Shown here in pieces: positions 33,016-44,215 of a DNA stretch of 64,000 nt. The position numbers and the translations under genes were made by a program. The stretch's first letter is position 1, and every line of letters starts with the position of its first letter. Source of the DNA: Nectonema munidae (lineage: Eukaryota > Nematomorpha > Nectonematoida > Nectonematidae); the NCBI GenBank assembly GCA_030549495.1, contig JAUIRK010000855.1, positions 2,109,501-2,173,500 of the forward strand, read 5' to 3'. Under the pieces are notes generated by a model, which had not been told where the DNA came from, did not search any database, and worked only from the letters and a program-made list of their open reading frames with translations.

Positions 33016-33420
33016 TTGGAATTTCATGGAAGAGTCAAATTCAAACAATATATACCTACCAAGCCAGGTAAATTTGGGATCAAGTTTTTTTTGCTTTCAA
33101 GCTCTGATGGTGCATACGTTTTCAATGGATTTGTGTACATCGGTAAAAATAGCTTACAGGGAAAATATCAGTCAGAAAAAACATCCACAGAAGGAATTGT
33201 TTTACAGCTTGCAGAACCCTTTTTATCCAACGGTAGGAACATAACTGCGGATAATTTTTTCAGTTCTTATGAATTAGCAGATAAATTACTCTCAAAAAGT
33301 ACCACTTACGTAGGAACTGTCAGGAAAAACAAAAGATTTATACCTCCACAAGCACTTTCAAAAAGTAAAAACAAAGGTTCGTGCAATTTCTTTTTTCATG
33401 AAAATAAGGTTTTGTGCTGA
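33016..33420 (+). pseudogene. piggyBac (DDE_Tnp_1_7) transposase core fragment
   Basis: The frame is open upstream of 33016 as APEYLTIDEQLLEFHGRVKF, with the Asp of DEQL at a catalytic position. It continues QYIPTKPGKFGIKFF, as in piggyBac transposases (FRGR-x-x-FRQYIPSKP-KYGIK). ITADNFFSSYELADKLL supplies the second catalytic Asp region, and TYVGTVRKNKRFIPP is the following conserved block. It ends in a stop before the third acidic region. The earlier part of the protein (GLLDLIAN, MSRERF) is readable only in broken frames from about 32700. Confidence 0.85.
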
Positions 33421-33515
33421 TTTTACGACAAAAAATCTACACCCGTTATTCTTCTTGATACTTTTGGACAAAATTTTAACAAACCAAAAAAATGTTGTAA
33501 ACTCCTTAGAATTAT

Positions 33516-33701
33516 GTGGTTATGAAGTTGAGGAAAAATACTAGATCAAATTCTAAAAAAATCAAAATAGAAAAGCAAAAGAGATGTATTTTTTGTAAGA
33601 CAGACAGAAAGTCAAACACATTATGCTCAATGTGTCAGAAGGTTATTTGCAGCGAGAACTCGCTACCAATCTCCATAAATTGCTTTGAAATAAAAAAATA
33701 A
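33516..33701 (+). pseudogene. piggyBac C-terminal Cys-rich finger fragment
   Basis: The sequence KRCIFCKTDRKSNTLCSMCQ plus VICSENS gives paired Cys-x2-Cys motifs, as in the C-terminal zinc-binding domain of piggyBac transposases. A basic region (KKIKIEKQKR) precedes it. The frame differs from the core fragment, and about 250 residues of the family's middle region are missing between them, so this copy is internally deleted. Confidence 0.65.
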
Positions 33702-33879
33702 ACGTTACTTTTTGTTTTTTTAGTTATATTATTGTTTGATACAAAAAAAGTATTTATATTTTTATGCTTTCTCGGCTATTTTGGTTTAAATTTATAAATT
33801 TTTAATATGGGTATTTTTTACCCAGGGTTGTACTTTAGCGTATAATTTTTTTGACGTACTCTAACCGTTAACAACTACA

Positions 33880-34140
33880 TCATATATCATTTTTAATTTA
33901 AGTTCGTCCTTTTTCAATTTAAGTTCGTCCTTTTCCAATTTAAGTTCGTCCTATTAAATTTGTATTTAAGCTCAAAAAGTCTGTTTTTAAAACAGATTGA
34001 CCTTGTTAGCTGTATATTGAAATGAAAAATCGGATTCGAACTTAAATTCTCAGGAAAATATTTTTGTTCTACTTTTTAAAAAAGAATAAAACACTAACAT
34101 AGGTGTGCTTGAGCTACAATATCGATATTGAAAAATGAAA
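33880..34140 (+). repeat. Piece of a related piggyBac-type sequence with 21-bp tandem repeats
   Basis: AATTTAAGTTCGTCCTTTTY is repeated three times from 33895 to 33957. The following sequence (GACCTTGTTAGCTG, then CTCAGGAAAATATTTTTGTT) resembles 32720..32800 inside the neighbouring piggyBac element (GACCTTATTGCTAA, CTCAGGAAAATATCTTTGGT). The CATATATCATTTTTAATTTA word is also shared (32453 and 33882). This suggests a second, older relative lying directly beside the element. Confidence 0.5.
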
Positions 34141-34299
34141 ATGTACATAAACTTTTCGACACAAACTAAAATCACACTCGAATTATGCGAAAAATAGCAA
34201 GTTATAATAGGGAAATCGTAGACTGGAAAATTTTCGCCATTTTTAAAATTTCCAATTATAATCATTGTTAAAAATAGTTCTCATTTTTTAGGCTCACTT

Positions 34300-35850
34300 T
34301 TGCAATTTGAGTTCAATGACTTCATTGAAATAAAAACGGTGCCCGTATATTTCATTCAGTGCCTGCATAGAGGTTACATATCATTTAGTTGAATAACCTG
34401 AAAGACTTGAAGCTTAAGATAATTCAGAAACAAGACGAAAAGGAAAAAATTATTGAATCTGTGATTCTTAAAAGATACCAATGTTCGGAAGAATATCCGC
34501 CGAATAAATTTTGGTAAATTAAACTTTTGGGATTTTTAGGTATGAACAATTAGCATACTGAAAATTTTTCAGTGTTATTTTAAAATGAAATTTACCAATG
34601 TTTAAAATTAAATGACTTTAGATTATCAGTGATCAAAATTTCCGTTAATTTAGGTTTTAAGTATACACAAAAGTAATACTTAACCTCCTTTCCATTCTCC
34701 TTTAAAATTTAAACGTTTAATTAAATTGAAAATTAGAAAATAAAAATATTGAGCATTAAATGCAAAGAATGTTATCTTTGTATGCTGCTCTATAAAATAA
34801 ATAAAAAGTATATAAAATTTAAAAGCATTAAATCTTATTATAATATAAACATTCATTTTAAACTTATACTACCTTTATCAAAACCACAAAAACTATACAT
34901 ATCAAATAATAAGCTTTTAAATAAGTAGGCAAAAGTAAAACTATTACTTAAATAATTTGTTTAACCAATTTTTAAATTTATTTTTTTTTAACCAATTTGA
35001 TTATTATCAACCACTTTGGTCCTTATTAAAACAAACCTACCATTACAAGTAAGGAAAACAAGAAACATAGAGTTAAGTCTCTTTACCTAGTTTTCCTTCA
35101 TTGAAAGAGGAAATTTAATCCAAAAAAACATAGATTTGACGACAATACATTGTCAAAATATTTTGTTTGGATAAAAGTTTAATTGATCCCTACTTAATAT
35201 AAATTATTTATTTATATATATATATATATGTATGCAAATAACAAATTATATATTCAGTATAAATAATGATTAATATCTTGTAAAAATATATAATTTAGCC
35301 TCCTTTAAGTTTACCTATGATTTGTTCTACAGCGCAATGGAATATAGTTCTTGTCTATTTTAATTTTAAAATTAATTAAAACAGTATAAAAATCATAATA
35401 CTTAATCCCGTATAAAAGAAATCACTGGAAAAATTAACGAATTAATGTAAGACGAACCTTATTCTATAGAGGCTTGAGTAAATAATCTTTAGAAGGAAAG
35501 GTATTACATTTGAATTTTTTGGTATTGTTTTAAATTATTTTTAATAAATAAAAATAAAAAAAATAAAATAAAATTAGTAATAGTAAAAGAAGAAGTAGAT
35601 AGAAATGTTTACAAATGGAAAAAAAGTAACACACAAAGATAGATATATCTATTTAGTAACTGGATAATGTTTACTTTGGTAAATGAAAAAAGAATGAAGA
35701 AAGAAATCTATTTAAATCAAATAAGCACTATAACACTTGAGTGTATCTTTAGCTTGTTGCTTTTGACTTCAACAGGAATGAAGAAATATTATTTAAAGTG
35801 ATTTTGAGTTTAGAGATTAACGCATTTGTGTAACGATTTTTTCATAAAAT
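34300..35850. other. Very AT-rich stretch, no gene seen
   Basis: Both strands are full of stops. A TA run lies at 35212..35231. I found no terminal repeats or conserved coding pieces. Confidence 0.5.
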
Positions 35851-35859
35851 TATCATAAC

Positions 35860-36005
35860 AACTTAGGTTAGATGCTGGATTAGATAACTCAAGGTCTTGG
35901 GTTCGATCCCACATCAAGCCTGCTTTCCTCATAGTTCGATACAAGCGGTGCAATTGTGCTTTCTCGATGAAAACACCCTATGGTACCTTTACTTTTAAAT
36001 TTTAC
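35860..36005 (+). repeat. tRNA-derived SINE, copy 3
   Basis: Plus strand: ACTTAGGTTAGATGCTGGAT (A-box region), CTTGGGTTCGATCCCACATC (B-box GGTTCGATCC) and AAGCCTGCTTTCCTCATAG, followed by ACAAGCGGTGCAATTGTGCT. It matches copies at 25590..25790 and 23640..23785 over head and tail. The shared head-plus-tail structure identifies a SINE family, not independent tRNA pseudogenes. Confidence 0.75.
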
Positions 36006-36289
36006 ATAAGTGTTGAAATATATATATTATATTTTTATCAGGCAAAATATAATATAAAACCTAAACAATAGTACATATTGGTAGGTAGGTTGTTCGAATA
36101 TCAAATCAATTTCAGCCGTAGGGCTATATGTTCGAATTATGTTTGAGATTGTTAATCATATTTTTTATGGGTTTGTTTTTAAGGATCAGGAGTTTCCAAA
36201 TAGAGACTCTAACCTTTAAATTGTTCATCTGAGAGGTATACCCTAATAACTAAGGTGTTTGTTTTCAAGAAAGAAGTTTCGATTAATTA

Positions 36290-37600
36290 AATCAAATGTA
36301 CTTTTTAAATGAAAATTACTATTGGCGATTTGGCTTTAAAAAACACGCTATTGAATTCGAAAAAAAATTAAATTTTTTTGTATAGAATTTTCTCAAAAAC
36401 TTTTGACATAATAAACAAAATTTTAACCGGCCTATAGTTACCAACATTAGAGGTCTTTTCTTTTTTATATATAGGTTTGATTTTACATATTTTTAGTTGA
36501 TCAGAGTAACCTTGTACTATACATCTATTAAAGATAAGCATCAAAAGATGGTATATTAAAAATCCTATGGTTTTTATTAAATTGCATTGTGTAAATGATA
36601 ATCTTTTGTTTTACAAGAGAATTGATGAAGAATAAAATATCATTACAAGTAAATGCATCAAAGTGAAATTCTCCAATGTTATCTAACTTATGATGATAAA
36701 ATTCAATTTTTTCATCATTGTTCTGTTTTATATTATCAAATAATTCTCTTGATTTATAACTGAAATATTTTTCAAATGTACGAGGTAACTCATCCTCAAT
36801 TATTTTCCTCGATTGTTATTATTGTATTTTCATCTTTACCTAAAATTTTTAATATTTGTAAACAGAAATTTTTTATTCGAAATAACCTCATTCAATTTTA
36901 GATTATTTAATATTATGATTAAAGGATAGTAATCAGATAAAGACGTATTAATTACTTCAGAACTACAAATTTGTAAGTTATCAGAAAAAAATATATTATC
37001 AAAGAAATTACACTACAAGTATAATTTTTGTAATAAGTGAAAAATAATTAATTTTGTCTATTATCTCAACAAAACATTATATTTGCTTTGATTAATGTAG
37101 TGTATGCAAATAAATGCATTCTTATTCTTCTTAAGAAGATCTAGTTGTTACGTTTATAGCTGACTTGTATGAATGAGATACCAATTCTCAACTAACTTTT
37201 GGGTGTGTTTATTAAATTGCACATTGAAAAAGTTTATATTAAAATCTCATAGAATTATGTTATTTTCGCTTAGAGATTAAACTGGAGTATTTCATCATTG
37301 AATATAGTAAAATAGCTTTTATAATAATAATAATAGGCCTGTAAATATTATGTACAAACACGCTATTGGTATTATACCCATAACTTTATTGAAAAATGTT
37401 CTCATTTTGTGGGATTAAAGTCTAAACTAATGATTTCAAAGTTTAATGAATTATGTACATAAAAACTGGTACCTCGTTGAGCTGGTAAAGTAACGAATGA
37501 GTAGTTATACAAACTGAAAATATTGACATTATCATTTGTGGAAATTCATATTTTTTTGTAAAGCGACTACATGTATCATATTGCCTGTTTGTTTAGATAG
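36290..37600 (-). mobile_element. Non-LTR retrotransposon (CR1/jockey-like LINE) remnant, minus strand
   Basis: On the minus strand from about 36475 to 36370 the reverse transcriptase start is intact: KPIYKKEKTSNVGNYRPVKI and then LFIMSKVFEKILYKKI, matching K-K-G-D-x-NYRPISLL-x-x-SK-x-FEK. Upstream (about 36900..36500) lie HFDAFTCNDILFFINSLVKQ and FNRCIVQGYSDQLKICKIKP. Further upstream, to about 37570, are endonuclease-like pieces such as RGTSFYVHNSLNFEI. Many frames are broken. The catalytic YxDD half of the RT is missing, so the 3' part is lost. Confidence 0.8.
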
Positions 37601-39430
37601 AGTATCTAGAAAATATGACAAAAGATTTTACTTAGATTTTATGGAAACAACATTAAACATACTTAATAATATTTATTTGCAATATTATTAAAAAAATTAT
37701 TTCTGATGTAACAAAAATTATAATAGAAATCAGGCATGATTCAGGCACTTTTCTAGTTTAGCGTGAATAAAGTTCAAACTGTTTCTGATATTTAAAGGAA
37801 AATTTTGACTAAGAGGATAAACACAAAATTCTAATTCCGCTTTTTTGCAAATATATATTTAAATTTATCATACATAAAAATAATTTAATTTTTTTGAAAG
37901 ATGTTTCATCATTTAGCAAATTTTTCTAAAAAAATTTTATGATAAATTTTAAATTAAAAGCATATACCATAAACTTCTAAAATTATAAGTTTAGCGCGTA
38001 TTTAGAGTTGGAAAGTTTTTTTTATTAATATATTGTAGTAGGTCATATTGTATCACAGAGAGTTCCTGCGCGACTCAGCGCACTTTTTAGTTTTAAATTA
38101 CACATTTTTTTAATTACCCATTTTTAATTTTATAATTTTTTTGTACTTATTTATTTTTTTGTTGGTGGTCAACTATTTTAAAAGTACTATTCAAATATAA
38201 AGTATGATATAATATTGAAACTCTTAAAATAGTCGTTTAAGTTGGCAAAAAGACCTGGTAATCAATGGAAAAAATTAAGATTGAAAATCAAATACAAAAA
38301 TTAATAATAAGAGAGAGTGAGAAGGAGAGTAAATTAAAAAGTTAAAAATTTAGGGGTTAATTTTTAAAAATATAAAGAATTCTGATATATCAGAAAGGGG
38401 AAGTATGTAGATTAGATGAAAACTTTGAGTTTGATAAGCAGGAGCTAAATTAGGCTGATAGAAACTAGGTTTCTATCAGATAGAAACTAGGTTTGATAAG
38501 AAAGGAGCTAAATAAATTATAAGCATCAATTTCAAGGCATGAATAGTCGCTGATCTGCCAACCTTCAGAAACGAAGTTAACATCGAAACTAAAAGAAAAG
38601 AAATTCAAGAATATGACTAATTGTGCTGTTATGAATTTTAGAACCATTAAAATCATTATAATGGATCCGTTAATTTGTTTGATGTAAAAATTACGCAAAT
38701 TGTGGACATCGTGATTGATAAAAAAAAATCATTCAAACATTATTATGAATTCATAGATCTGAACAAAAATAGAAAAAAATTGCTTTTAAAAATATCTTTA
38801 CATTAATTATGATTGGAGCAATCTTTAGAATTGTATATATAAGAAGCTTTAAAATTTTTCAATTGTATGTTTTTACAAAAAAAGGCGTCATTTTTGATTA
38901 ATATTCTGTTAAATCATGATTTAAACTACAAAATTTGGAAAAGAAATCTGTTGATTTGCAGTCTTGGGAGGAATAATTAAATTTGGTTTACTTATAATAA
39001 ATTTTAATATGATGTCTAAGAAAATCTATTTTATGTGCAGAGCAATTTATAAAATAAGGATGCGGCTGAAGGTCTTTCATATTATGTATTGGAAAATAAA
39101 ACGTGGAATATAACAAGATAGTATGACAAACCTTTATTAAAGAGAATATTGCGACTCATTGAGTCTGTTTTAATTTAAGACAAGCGGAATGTGTAGAGAA
39201 CAGAAATTTATATATATGCACTTTTTTGATGAATCATCCAATCAAGACCTAACTTACTGATAAAGGAAATATTTTGAGTGAATTAAACACCCAAAGTTGG
39301 TTTATAAAAAGTTAAGAAAATAATTAGCAGAGAAATACTGTAAGTAGAATTTATTTTGAAGTTTATATATTTGACATTGGTTGACAGGTTTAATCGGTTT
39401 TTTGATATAAAAATGAATATCACCACTGCA
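37600..39430. other. AT-rich intergenic stretch
   Basis: No gene is seen. Around 38458..38500 the word GATAGAAACTAGGTTTCTAT is a palindrome partly repeated as AGATAGAAACTAGGTTTGATA. Otherwise there is no clear structure. Confidence 0.45.
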
Positions 39431-39431
39431 G

Positions 39432-39800
39432 TGCCCGCACTAAGAAAAATTTTAGATGGGGGGGGGGGCTTCATTGGGGAGCTAATTTTTGAACTATCAG
39501 ATTAATCTGTTTCAAGGCGAAAAGAATACATATCATGTATTTGTCAAGCCATATTTATACAGATTACATTTTCATGAAAGAAATTATCATGAATGATAGT
39601 TGTTTTCATATTTTTTTAGGATAATGAAAAAATTTTTACGGGAGCTTGAAAATTAGCTAGGGGGGGGGGGGGTGCTTGGGTTGGGGGGAGGGGGTGGCCA
39701 GTGCCGGTTCTAGATTTTCAAAATTGAGGGGGCCAAACAAGGGCCAAGTTTTTAAATCGAAAATTTTTTATAAATTTTGCAATTTACCAAATACATATGT
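39432..39800. mobile_element. Two abutting hAT-like MITE ends with G-runs
   Basis: CAGTGCCCGCACTAAG at 39432 matches the ends of the 22068..22380 MITE and is followed by a G10 run. A further G-run (39661..39673) precedes a second start, CAGTGCCGGTTCTAG, at 39701, which has its own GAGGGGGCC block. Neither has a clear partner end, so I read this as one truncated element next to another. Confidence 0.45.
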
Positions 39801-40552
39801 TTTACTTTTTTTTCTTTGAATTATTCCAATGAATGAAAATAAATTAAGAGTGCTCTTGGTCTAAGATTCACCCCTCCAGATAAGAAAGATGCTGTCATAT
39901 TTAAATCATTTTTTGACGGGTTTGATGAATTTTCATAAAATATCACTACTAGATTCAGCATATGTGAATACATATTATACATGTTTATACATTTTATTAT
40001 ATTTATTTATTATTATAAATATTCATATTTCTTTAAAATATAAGAAAAGCAGACTTACTCCCCAAATTTTGTCCATAAGTTATTTTTTGTGCCATAAATA
40101 ATGATTTTTCAATGTCAGAAAAATTTCCGTTGATGAAGAATAATCTAGGGATAATTTGTCATCTAAAAAACAATCTTTATTGAACAATGTAATTAAAAAA
40201 TGGATTTATGGATGTAAATAAATAGTTTTAAAATATCAGATGGTACTATTGATTGGAGTATGCGGTTTTAATCCGCTTGTTCGAATTATATAGCGTCATC
40301 TCTATCATCCCTCCAGTTATGGAAGAAAATACTTGCTTTGGATGTGAAACCGACTAGAAAAAAATTTATTGTTTATAAATGGTATACGTTTATTAAGCTA
40401 AACATCATTCAATCATTTTATTCATTTTCATTCATTCCTTTTTCCACTCTATTGCGGTGAAAAGAGCCGCCAATAATAAACAATTGCACGCGATGTTTAA
40501 ATATATCTTTTATTTTCTATAATAAAATATATAAATTTGTCTGTGCACCATA

Positions 40553-43379
40553 GAGTGGCGTAGCTAGGCTGGGGCATGAGGGGCCGTGCCCCCCCCCCCA
40601 TACATCTTATGCGATATCAGTCTCCTTTTTAGGGCTTTCATAATCGTAAAAATCAATATTAAAATTTTTCCCAACTTGTTGATAAAATTACGTATTATTT
40701 GTTTTTTTCTACTACACTTATTGTCAAATTCCCTTCGTTGATAAACGGATAAATCAAGCATGTCACAATATTTGCTTTGATCTCATCGTATGAGTATCAA
40801 TCAAACACACATCAATCAAAAGATCTCTTTCTCGGCTAGCGGAGACAGTTAAAAGCGTAAGTTGGCATGATTTACGAGTAGCAATAATTATTCTTGTTTG
40901 CTATGCAATAGATATGTGGTCCTGAGGTTTATTGCGCCAGACATATGAAAATATATCTAACCTATACATTTTTGACATAATTAATGATCTTTGGGAGACA
41001 TCTCTTTCAGAGTATTATAGTACGCATGCGTCAATTATGAAGCAACACGTGGTATTTGTACTATTTTTCAATTTGCTAACGCTAAAACCAGAATAGCATT
41101 AGCATATATTTCTACTATTTTTTCTGAGTGTATTTTTCATTTACCACGGTTCCAACGTTGTGCCAGCTCCATGTTTTCTTCTCTTCTGCAAATCATTTAA
41201 TTTCTTTTACAAAATTTCATTGGTAAGAAAACTTTAACATTTTAATAAAACATCAAGTATGATTCATCAATTTCAGATAACATGCCAAGTTATAAAAAAA
41301 AGTGTCACATCTGTAGCATCTATGAAAGTTCCATCTAAGTTTAATTTCAAAAAAAAGTTAGATATATCTAACTGCAGCGGTAATGAAATTCCTGATACAC
41401 CTCAAGCTCAATCCCAGTTCAAAGATTTTACTATAGAAACTTCATGCTTGTTTTCAAATGTTGAAGATGTTGTTAAGGAAAATCAGGCGTATTTTTACTT
41501 TAATTTTGAAAATAGGAATGCTTTTTGCTATTATACATTTCGACTAGTGATTTCAATGACCAAGTGAACGATATTCGTGATATAGATGGTTTTCCTTCTC
41601 ATCCTCATGCAATTGAGTATAATCCGAAAAAGTGTGGTTCAATAACTCAAGATTTCAAAAAACCGGATTTACAGATAGGCCTTTACTGAAGTTTTCATTG
41701 ACAAAGAAGTCTGATTACTGTTTTCTTTGCAGGCATTTTTCAACAAACAACAATCAAGACAAAACTTTCACTAAGATCGGTTATAGCAATTGGTATAGAA
41801 GGCCTTAGAGAAAGGAAAGGGCTTAATAAAACACGAAGAATCAAGGATCCATAGCCAAGCTTACCTCGCTTGGAATGAAAGAAATGTCTCTGTCGCATAT
41901 TTTAAACGAAAAGCAAATAGCTAAAAACAGGTTTTAAAATGTACTAAACAATAATCTCTTTGCAACTATCATATTATTTTATTTGGATTTTGATAGCTAT
42001 TACGTTAAATCAATAATTGAAATTATCCAATTTTTAACGGTTATTGAACTGCCATTACGAAGCGATGATAACTATGTAAGTAATTTGGACGAAGACGAAA
42101 TTGAATCTTAAAGCGGTCTGTTTTTAAGATTGTTCGAATACACCATGAAAAAAGATAGTAAATTGAATGAGGTATATCTGTAATTAGAAATAAACGTTGA
42201 AGCTGAAGGATTGTTGTCTCAGTTTGAAAAACCCCAATTTGTTTTTGCTTTATTGATTCTCAAGAAGCTTCTTATTGTCAAGTAAATTTTTCATTTTAAA
42301 TCTTGTAACTGGTTATATTATCATAATGATACATGTAAACTAAATACGCATTTAGTCTTACAACCGTGATCTCAATTGCATTACTAATATGGTGGACGCA
42401 CTTATAGAATCCCTAACATCTTTGCATGGAAATGTTCATTTTTTTAACGAAATGAAACAAAAGGCCTTAGAGTGATGACAAATCAGAGCGATACAAATTT
42501 CCTTCATTCTGAAAGAAAACAAAAAATGTCATGTAGGATAGAGAATTCAATAAATCTAACTACAATTGCTTTGGTCAAACAGATCACTCCTCATATGTTG
42601 GCATTTACAATGAAATAATAGACACATGCATTTCCCATCTCAATTTAAGGTTAAATAATTTTTTTCGATTTTAAACCGAATTTTTACTTAATATTTTAAA
42701 ATGACAGTTTCGAAGAACGTAAGGACATTATTTTTAAAGCTGTAAAGTCTTTGAGTTACTTTTTTGATTTGGAAGCAATGAAAATTTTGGCAGAACATTT
42801 GGCTATTAAGTACTGATTCACTTTTTTGGAGTGAAGTCGAAGTTGCTAAAAGTTATATCTTGAAAAGTTTGAAGGATGTGAAATCAGAAAACATCAAAGA
42901 TGTTGTTTCGATTATTTTTACCTGTAAAAGATGCCGACCGAATGGTGCAACAAATTATACGTCGGTATGAGCATAATTTTTAATGGCTTCATTTTTAAGG
43001 ATCCCTAACATTTGGGGTGAGTACTGCTTCTTGCGAAAGAAGTTTTTCATTTTTAAAACAAATTTTTTCCGATCAAAGGACATCGATGATTCCACGAAAA
43101 AAAGCGCAACCTCATAATTTTTGGCATATTTGCGGGAAAACACAAACAATATTATCACTAGGATGAAGTTTTGAAAGTTTTCGTAAACAAAACTCGTAGG
43201 CTTCAATTTTTCGTTATTGTACAGTTTTCATGAATGTGTATTTTTAGAGATTGATAAATTTGTTTGAATTTGAGATAAAATAAAATATGAAGTATTTTTC
43301 TCCAAATGAAAGGATCAAGAAAGTATAAATAATGTTTTAAATTGTACCGTCTATCAACTTTTTTCTGGCTACGCCACTG
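40553..43379 (+). mobile_element. hAT (ZMYM/DUF4371-type) transposon, about 2.8 kb, decayed
   Basis: The left end GAGTGGCGTAGCTAGGC pairs with the reverse complement of the right end, CAGTGGCGTAGCCAG. A C-run (CCCCCCCCC) follows the left end. The interior carries transposase pieces on the plus strand: the N-terminal part (41259..41567), a TTF-type zinc-finger-like DYCFLCRHF with TKIGYSNWYRR (about 41710..41800), and near the end GVSTASCERSFSFLKQIF (about 43015..43065). No target duplication is evident. The order and orientation match a full-length element. Confidence 0.8.
41259..41567 (+). pseudogene. ZMYM-type hAT transposase, N-terminal part
   Basis: The 102-codon frame starts with MIHQFQITCQVIKKSVTSVA and continues into Ser/Pro/Asp-rich sequence, typical of the region before the TTF-type zinc finger. 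After the stop, the other plus-strand frames continue with HPHAIEYNPKKCGSITQDFK and DYCFLCRHFSTN, as in ZMYM-type transposases. The conserved C-terminal ER-SFS motif lies far downstream in yet another frame, so the gene is decayed. Confidence 0.5.
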
Positions 43380-43780
43380 GCCCTCGCCTTAGCGGACGGC
43401 AGTGGTTATATCAAACTTCCAGATCCTTTTTCAAACAATGGCTATTTTAAAGCTCTTTTCATGTAAGGTCGGAAAAATGGCTATTATGGTTTTTTTCAGT
43501 AAGTAAACCTCCAGAAATTTGAACGTAAAATAAATAAAGGAGATTTACTTGGTCAACCAGAATCTCAGCTAAATGATCATTGTTCAGATTTTAGAATTTG
43601 TTAAGAAATGATATTTTAATGTATAGTATAGATCAAAAAACTAATGATTTGAAAAATGCTTAATAATCATTCACACATTTTTTGCCAAAATTTTAAAGAA
43701 ACTTCTCATACAATGGAATTGAAAAGCAAAAAAAACAATAAAAACGGCATCATATAATAAAAAAATATATCTAAAATTCA

Positions 43781-43786
43781 TTTATT
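43781..43786 (-). terminator. Poly(A) signal of the secreted-peptide gene
   Basis: AATAAA on the minus strand begins only six bases after the stop codon of the 43792..44118 gene. So short a 3' UTR is possible in compact genes. A second, weaker possibility lies further downstream. Confidence 0.5.
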
Positions 43787-43791
43787 CAAAC

Positions 43792-44118
43792 TCAACCATA
43801 AAATCCCCCAAAGCCAAAAGGTGAAAATCCTCCCATGCCAAAGCCCATGCCAAGACCCCCAAAGCCTAATCCACCAAAAGGAAAGAATCTTCTGTTCCGA
43901 CTCAACGAAGAATCATCCTTGGGATCTTCTTCTAGCGTGAGTAAAGTGGGATCATTCTTTTCATCATCATCATTGCTGTCTTCTTCTTCTCCTTCGGTTG
44001 GCGGCTTGTACTGGGGGAATGTATTTTCTCCCATCTTATCACTCAAAGGCTTCTCCAACACCGTCCTGGACTCCATTGCAAAGTAGAGGGCACATAAAAA
44101 CAGTATCGTCTTGAACAT
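43792..44118 (-). CDS. Secreted precursor, acidic propeptide, RNRR site and Gly/Phe-rich tail
   Basis: 108 residues from ATG at 44118. Residues 1 to about 17 (MFKTILFLCALYFAMES) form a signal peptide. Residues 42-70 are strongly acidic (EEEDSNDDDEKND). RNRR at 74-77 is a basic cleavage site of the furin type. The last 31 residues (FFPFGGLGFGGLGMGFGMGG, then FSPFGFGGFYG) are Gly/Phe/Met-rich. The architecture fits a secreted peptide precursor, a Gly-rich antimicrobial-like peptide or a structural cuticle or silk-like protein; I recognise no family. The frame is open further upstream, but the first residues with signal-peptide character begin here, and a TATA-like box lies about 90 bp upstream. 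Codon use is GC-richer than the flanks, which supports a real gene. Confidence 0.75.
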   Translation of the reverse strand: MFKTILFLCALYFAMESRTVLEKPLSDKMGENTFPQYKPPTEGEEEDSNDDDEKNDPTLLTLEEDPKDDSSLSRNRRFFPFGGLGFGGLGMGFGMGGFSPFGFGGFYG

Positions 44119-44207
44119 TTTGAGCTTTCGACTGAAGAAAGAGAAAGAAAAAGGCAAACGCGCGTGGAACCGAGAAAAAATGGTGTGCTCGTTGGAAATG
44201 CGCTTCT

Positions 44208-44215
44208 CTTTTATG
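44208..44215 (-). promoter_or_regulatory. TATA-like box of the secreted-peptide gene
   Basis: CATAAAAG on the minus strand, in a locally GC-richer setting (GGCATAAAAGAGAAGCGC), lies 90 bp upstream of the start codon. A transcription start about 30 bp downstream (near 44180) would give a 60-nt 5' UTR. Confidence 0.45.

Larger units (their letters stand above)
32381..33867 (+). mobile_element. piggyBac-superfamily transposon, about 1.5 kb, decayed
   Basis: TTAA flanks both ends (32377..32380 and 33868..33871). The left end CGGTTAAAGTAC pairs with the reverse complement of the right end, CGGTTAGAGTAC. Further in, GTACAACCTGGGTATTTTTT is mirrored by the reverse complement of AAATACCC-type sequence at 33810..33830. 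The interior holds transposase pieces in order: MSRERF region (about 32830..32860), DEQL and GRVKFKQYIP (33005..33420), and a Cys-rich C-terminal finger (33516..33701). At about 1.5 kb it is shorter than autonomous copies (usually over 2 kb). Confidence 0.9.

Noticed and set aside
42955-43206. 83-codon minus-strand frame inside the ZMYM-type hAT
   Set aside because: The plus strand here encodes the conserved ASCERSFSFLKQIF transposase motif, so the minus frame is its shadow.
43835-44086. Plus-strand Pro/Ser-rich frame
   Set aside because: It is antisense to the Gly-rich and acidic parts of the secreted precursor.
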